Shown one piece after another: positions 13,568 to 14,820 of a stretch of 14,820 nucleotides of DNA. Both the position numbers and the translations under genes were made by a program. The DNA is from Lachnospiraceae bacterium (GTDB lineage: Bacteria; Bacillota; Clostridia; Lachnospirales; Lachnospiraceae), in NCBI GenBank assembly GCA_016282215.1, contig JAEEKC010000131.1, positions 1-14,820 of the forward strand, in the 5' to 3' direction. The notes beneath the pieces are model-generated. The model saw only the letters and a program-made list of their open reading frames with translations. It did not search any database and was not told the origin of the DNA. Numbering within the stretch: position 1 is the first letter of the stretch; the number at the start of each line of letters is the position of its first letter.

Positions 13568-13602
13568 AAAACGGAGGAACTTATCATTCCTCCGTTTTGT
13601 TT
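13568..13602. terminator. bidirectional terminator between the lipoprotein and tRNA-Ser
   Basis: A perfect 12-bp stem, AAAACGGAGGAA (13568-13579) with its complement (13587-13598), and a 7-nt loop. The + strand side ends in TTTTGTTT, and the - strand side ends in a T-run from the A-stretch at 13566-13571. It therefore serves the lipoprotein gene in one direction and the tRNA in the other. Confidence 0.88.
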
Positions 13603-13604
13603 CG

Positions 13605-13690
13605 CGCAGAGGGTGGGATTCGAACCCACGCACCGCGAACGGCCTAAAGCATTTCGAGTGCCTCCTCTTGGACCACTTGAGTACCTCTGC
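13605..13690 (-). tRNA. tRNA-Ser (anticodon CGA)
   Basis: Read on the - strand, the acceptor arms GCAGAGG (13684-13690) and CCTCTGC (13606-13612) pair over 7 bp, with discriminator G from 13605. The D-arm CTCAAGTGGTCCAAGAG is serine-type. The anticodon arm has stem AGGCA/TGCTT around loop CTCGAAA, giving anticodon CGA, which reads UCG. A long variable arm (GCCG-TTCG-CGGT) confirms class II, and the T-arm is GTGGG-TTCGAAT-CCCAC. CCA is not encoded. A TATAAT (13697-13702) or TATTTT -10 with TTGCAA (13725-13730) upstream could be its promoter. The bidirectional terminator lies just downstream. Confidence 0.96.
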
Positions 13691-13788
13691 TGACGCATTA
13701 TAAAATAGCATACCTGTCCGATTTTTGCAACTTTTTTTGGCTTTTTTGACCGAATTGATAAAAAAATACACCGCATTCACAAATTACA

Positions 13789-13817
13789 TTGATTAAATGA
13801 GATATTTTTGCTAAAAT
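13789..13817 (+). promoter_or_regulatory. promoter of the GNAT gene
   Basis: TTGATT (13789-13794) and TAAAAT (13812-13817) with a 17-bp spacer; a TG two bases before the -10 makes it an extended -10 type. The leader to the ATG at 13849 would be only about 25 nt. Confidence 0.65.
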
Positions 13818-13848
13818 GTGGGTTACATAACACAAGAAGAGGGATATC

Positions 13849-14313
13849 ATGACGCAGGCTAAGATCAAACCCCTGTCACAGGGAGATTGGGATATCGCAA
13901 CGGCGCTGGTATGGCGGGTTTTTCTGCGGCACAATGCACCGGACTACGATCAGGAAGGAATCGGCAGTTTTTTGAATTTCATATCGGATGAGCACCTTCG
14001 GCTGTTTTGTCAGTTAGAGGAATTCCGGATGTACGGCGCTTACCTTGGCGAGCATCTGATCGGTGTCTGCCTGATGCGCTGCGGCGGACATGTTTCTCTT
14101 TTGTTTGTGGAAACGCCTTATCACAAAAAGGGGATCGGAAGCGAGCTGCTTTCCTATGTAACGGAGGAAGCCCAAAAGAGGGGGCTTAAAAAACTGACGG
14201 TCAATGCGGCGCCTGCGGCGGTGGGTTTTTATGAAAAAAAGGGGTTTACACCTACGGGACCGGAGCAGCAAAAGGACGGGGTGCGTTTTTTGCCGATGGA
14301 AAACCTTTTCTGA
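13849..14313 (+). CDS. GNAT-family N-acetyltransferase
   Basis: This 154-aa protein has the GCN5-related acetyltransferase fold, transferring an acetyl group from acetyl-CoA to an amine of unknown identity. The pattern: an N-terminal strand-helix (K-I-K-P-L-S-Q-G-D-W), central strands ending SLLFVETPYH, and the acetyl-CoA pyrophosphate loop H-K-K-G-I-G-S-E-L (the family's Q/R-x-x-G-x-G/A) near residue 97. Helix EAQKRGLKKLTVNAA and the motif B segment AVGFYEKKGF follow. AGAGGG before the ATG is the ribosome site. It has its own promoter. No neighbour gives a clue to the substrate, and fast-evolving GNATs are hard to assign. Confidence 0.9.
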   Translation: MTQAKIKPLSQGDWDIATALVWRVFLRHNAPDYDQEGIGSFLNFISDEHLRLFCQLEEFRMYGAYLGEHLIGVCLMRCGGHVSLLFVETPYHKKGIGSELLSYVTEEAQKRGLKKLTVNAAPAAVGFYEKKGFTPTGPEQQKDGVRFLPMENLF

Positions 14314-14395
14314 AAATTGAAGATAAAAACAGCATCCCGGGACTTGAATATTATGTAAACAAGCCGATATATGATACAGAGGAGTTTCGGGTATT

Positions 14396-14447
14396 GCAAA
14401 GTTCGGTATGAAAATACGTAGCAAAAAACTACTGATCACTTTGGTGG
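14396..14447 (+). repeat. dispersed 5'-leader repeat, copy D (before the HD gene)
   Basis: CAAAGTTCGGTATGAAAATA starts at 14397 (one base after a G at 14396), about 60 nt before the ATG at 14457. It is followed by the second module, AGCAAAAAACTACTGATCA (14420-14438), which matches the atpC copy at 4181-4199 in 17 of 19 positions. In the atpC copy this module precedes the core; here it follows. TGGTGGGGGG (14442-14451) then forms the G-rich ribosome site. Confidence 0.6.
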
Positions 14448-14456
14448 GGGGAAGCC

Positions 14457-14820
14457 ATGGATTTTATCAGCAGTAAAAACATTTTTCTGTTAACAAGGGA
14501 TACACTCAAGCTCATGGACAACCGTCTGATGAAGCACGGAAGTCGTGTGGCTTATATTCTGTATAAAATGCTGCAGACCTGGGGCGGCTGCGAGGAGTTT
14601 GAGATGGCAGAATTTGCCATGCTGGCCACTCTGCATGATATCGGGGCATATCAGACATCTGATCTTTTGCGCCCTCTTTCCTATGAGACCAGGGATACGC
14701 TGCCGCATTCCATCTATGGCTATTTATTCTTAAAGCATCTGTCACCTTTTGAAGACAGGGCCAAGATCCTGTTAAACCATCATGTTACCTTTATGGAATT
14801 GGCGGAAAAGGGAGAGAAAG
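14457..14820 (+). CDS. HD/HD-GYP-like phosphohydrolase, 3' end cut by the window
   Basis: The frame opens at the ATG 14457 after a G-rich ribosome site and runs off the window; 121 residues are visible. Metal-ligand spacing fits the HD superfamily: His27 (L-M-K-H-G-S-R-V), His60-Asp61 in TLHDIG, His84 in HSIYGYLFL, and His108-His109 in LLNHH. This order, with the second His pair, resembles HD-GYP cyclic-di-GMP phosphodiesterases more than simple HD enzymes, but the GYP loop would lie at or past the window edge and cannot be seen. A possible weak promoter (TTGAAT near 14344) precedes it. It starts without any visible receiver or sensor domain. Confidence 0.8.
   Translation, partial: MDFISSKNIFLLTRDTLKLMDNRLMKHGSRVAYILYKMLQTWGGCEEFEMAEFAMLATLHDIGAYQTSDLLRPLSYETRDTLPHSIYGYLFLKHLSPFEDRAKILLNHHVTFMELAEKGEK

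Noticed and set aside
1..14820. CRISPR array, prophage, transposase or toxin-antitoxin system.
   Set aside because: No regular repeat-spacer array, phage genes, transposase or toxin-like gene was seen. The HTH segment is joined to GlmM and has no separate partner toxin.

Overview
The window looks like a chromosomal stretch of a Gram-positive Clostridia bacterium, most likely Lachnospiraceae. This rests on gene content and protein style: strong AGGAGG ribosome sites, TTGACA/TATAAT promoters, an acidic lipoprotein, a Clostridia-type GlmM/NagB pair and a tRNA-Ser without encoded CCA. I could not run a database comparison.

Positions 1-4700 hold the 3' part of an F-type ATP synthase operon on the + strand: atpA (5' end cut by the window), atpG, atpD and atpC. 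The genes are spaced unusually widely (about 110-136 bp), and AtpG is long, with an acidic insert.

Positions 4729-7496 are a sulfur-assimilation unit. A sigma-A promoter is followed by a well-initiated 42-codon leader ORF in which 6 codons are Cys (three in a row) and 6 are Met. Next come mutually exclusive antiterminator and terminator pairings, then metY (O-acetylhomoserine sulfhydrylase) and cysK (cysteine synthase), ending at a strong terminator. I read this as a translation-coupled attenuator that senses charged Cys-tRNA. No SAM riboswitch or T-box is visible.

Positions 7472-8830 encode a convergent MATE-family efflux protein with its own promoter. Positions 8831-9255 are intergenic and contain a perfect 16-bp inverted repeat plus phased copies of the same box, the last one covering the -35 of a consensus promoter.

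Positions 9256-11731 hold amino-sugar genes. One is an open reading frame in which a small excisionase/MerR-like helix-turn-helix domain is fused in frame to phosphoglucosamine mutase (GlmM), with a credible internal GlmM start. It is followed by nagB. GlmM acts on glucosamine-6-P toward the cell wall and NagB degrades the same metabolite, so the pair sits at a branch point.

Positions 11732-14820 hold a terminator, a secreted lipoprotein of unknown role, a bidirectional terminator, tRNA-Ser(CGA) on the - strand, a GNAT acetyltransferase and the start of an HD/HD-GYP-like phosphohydrolase cut by the window end.

One feature crosses all regions: a dispersed element of about 40-50 bp occurs four times, each copy beginning 60-66 nt upstream of a start codon (atpC, cysK, nagB, HD gene).
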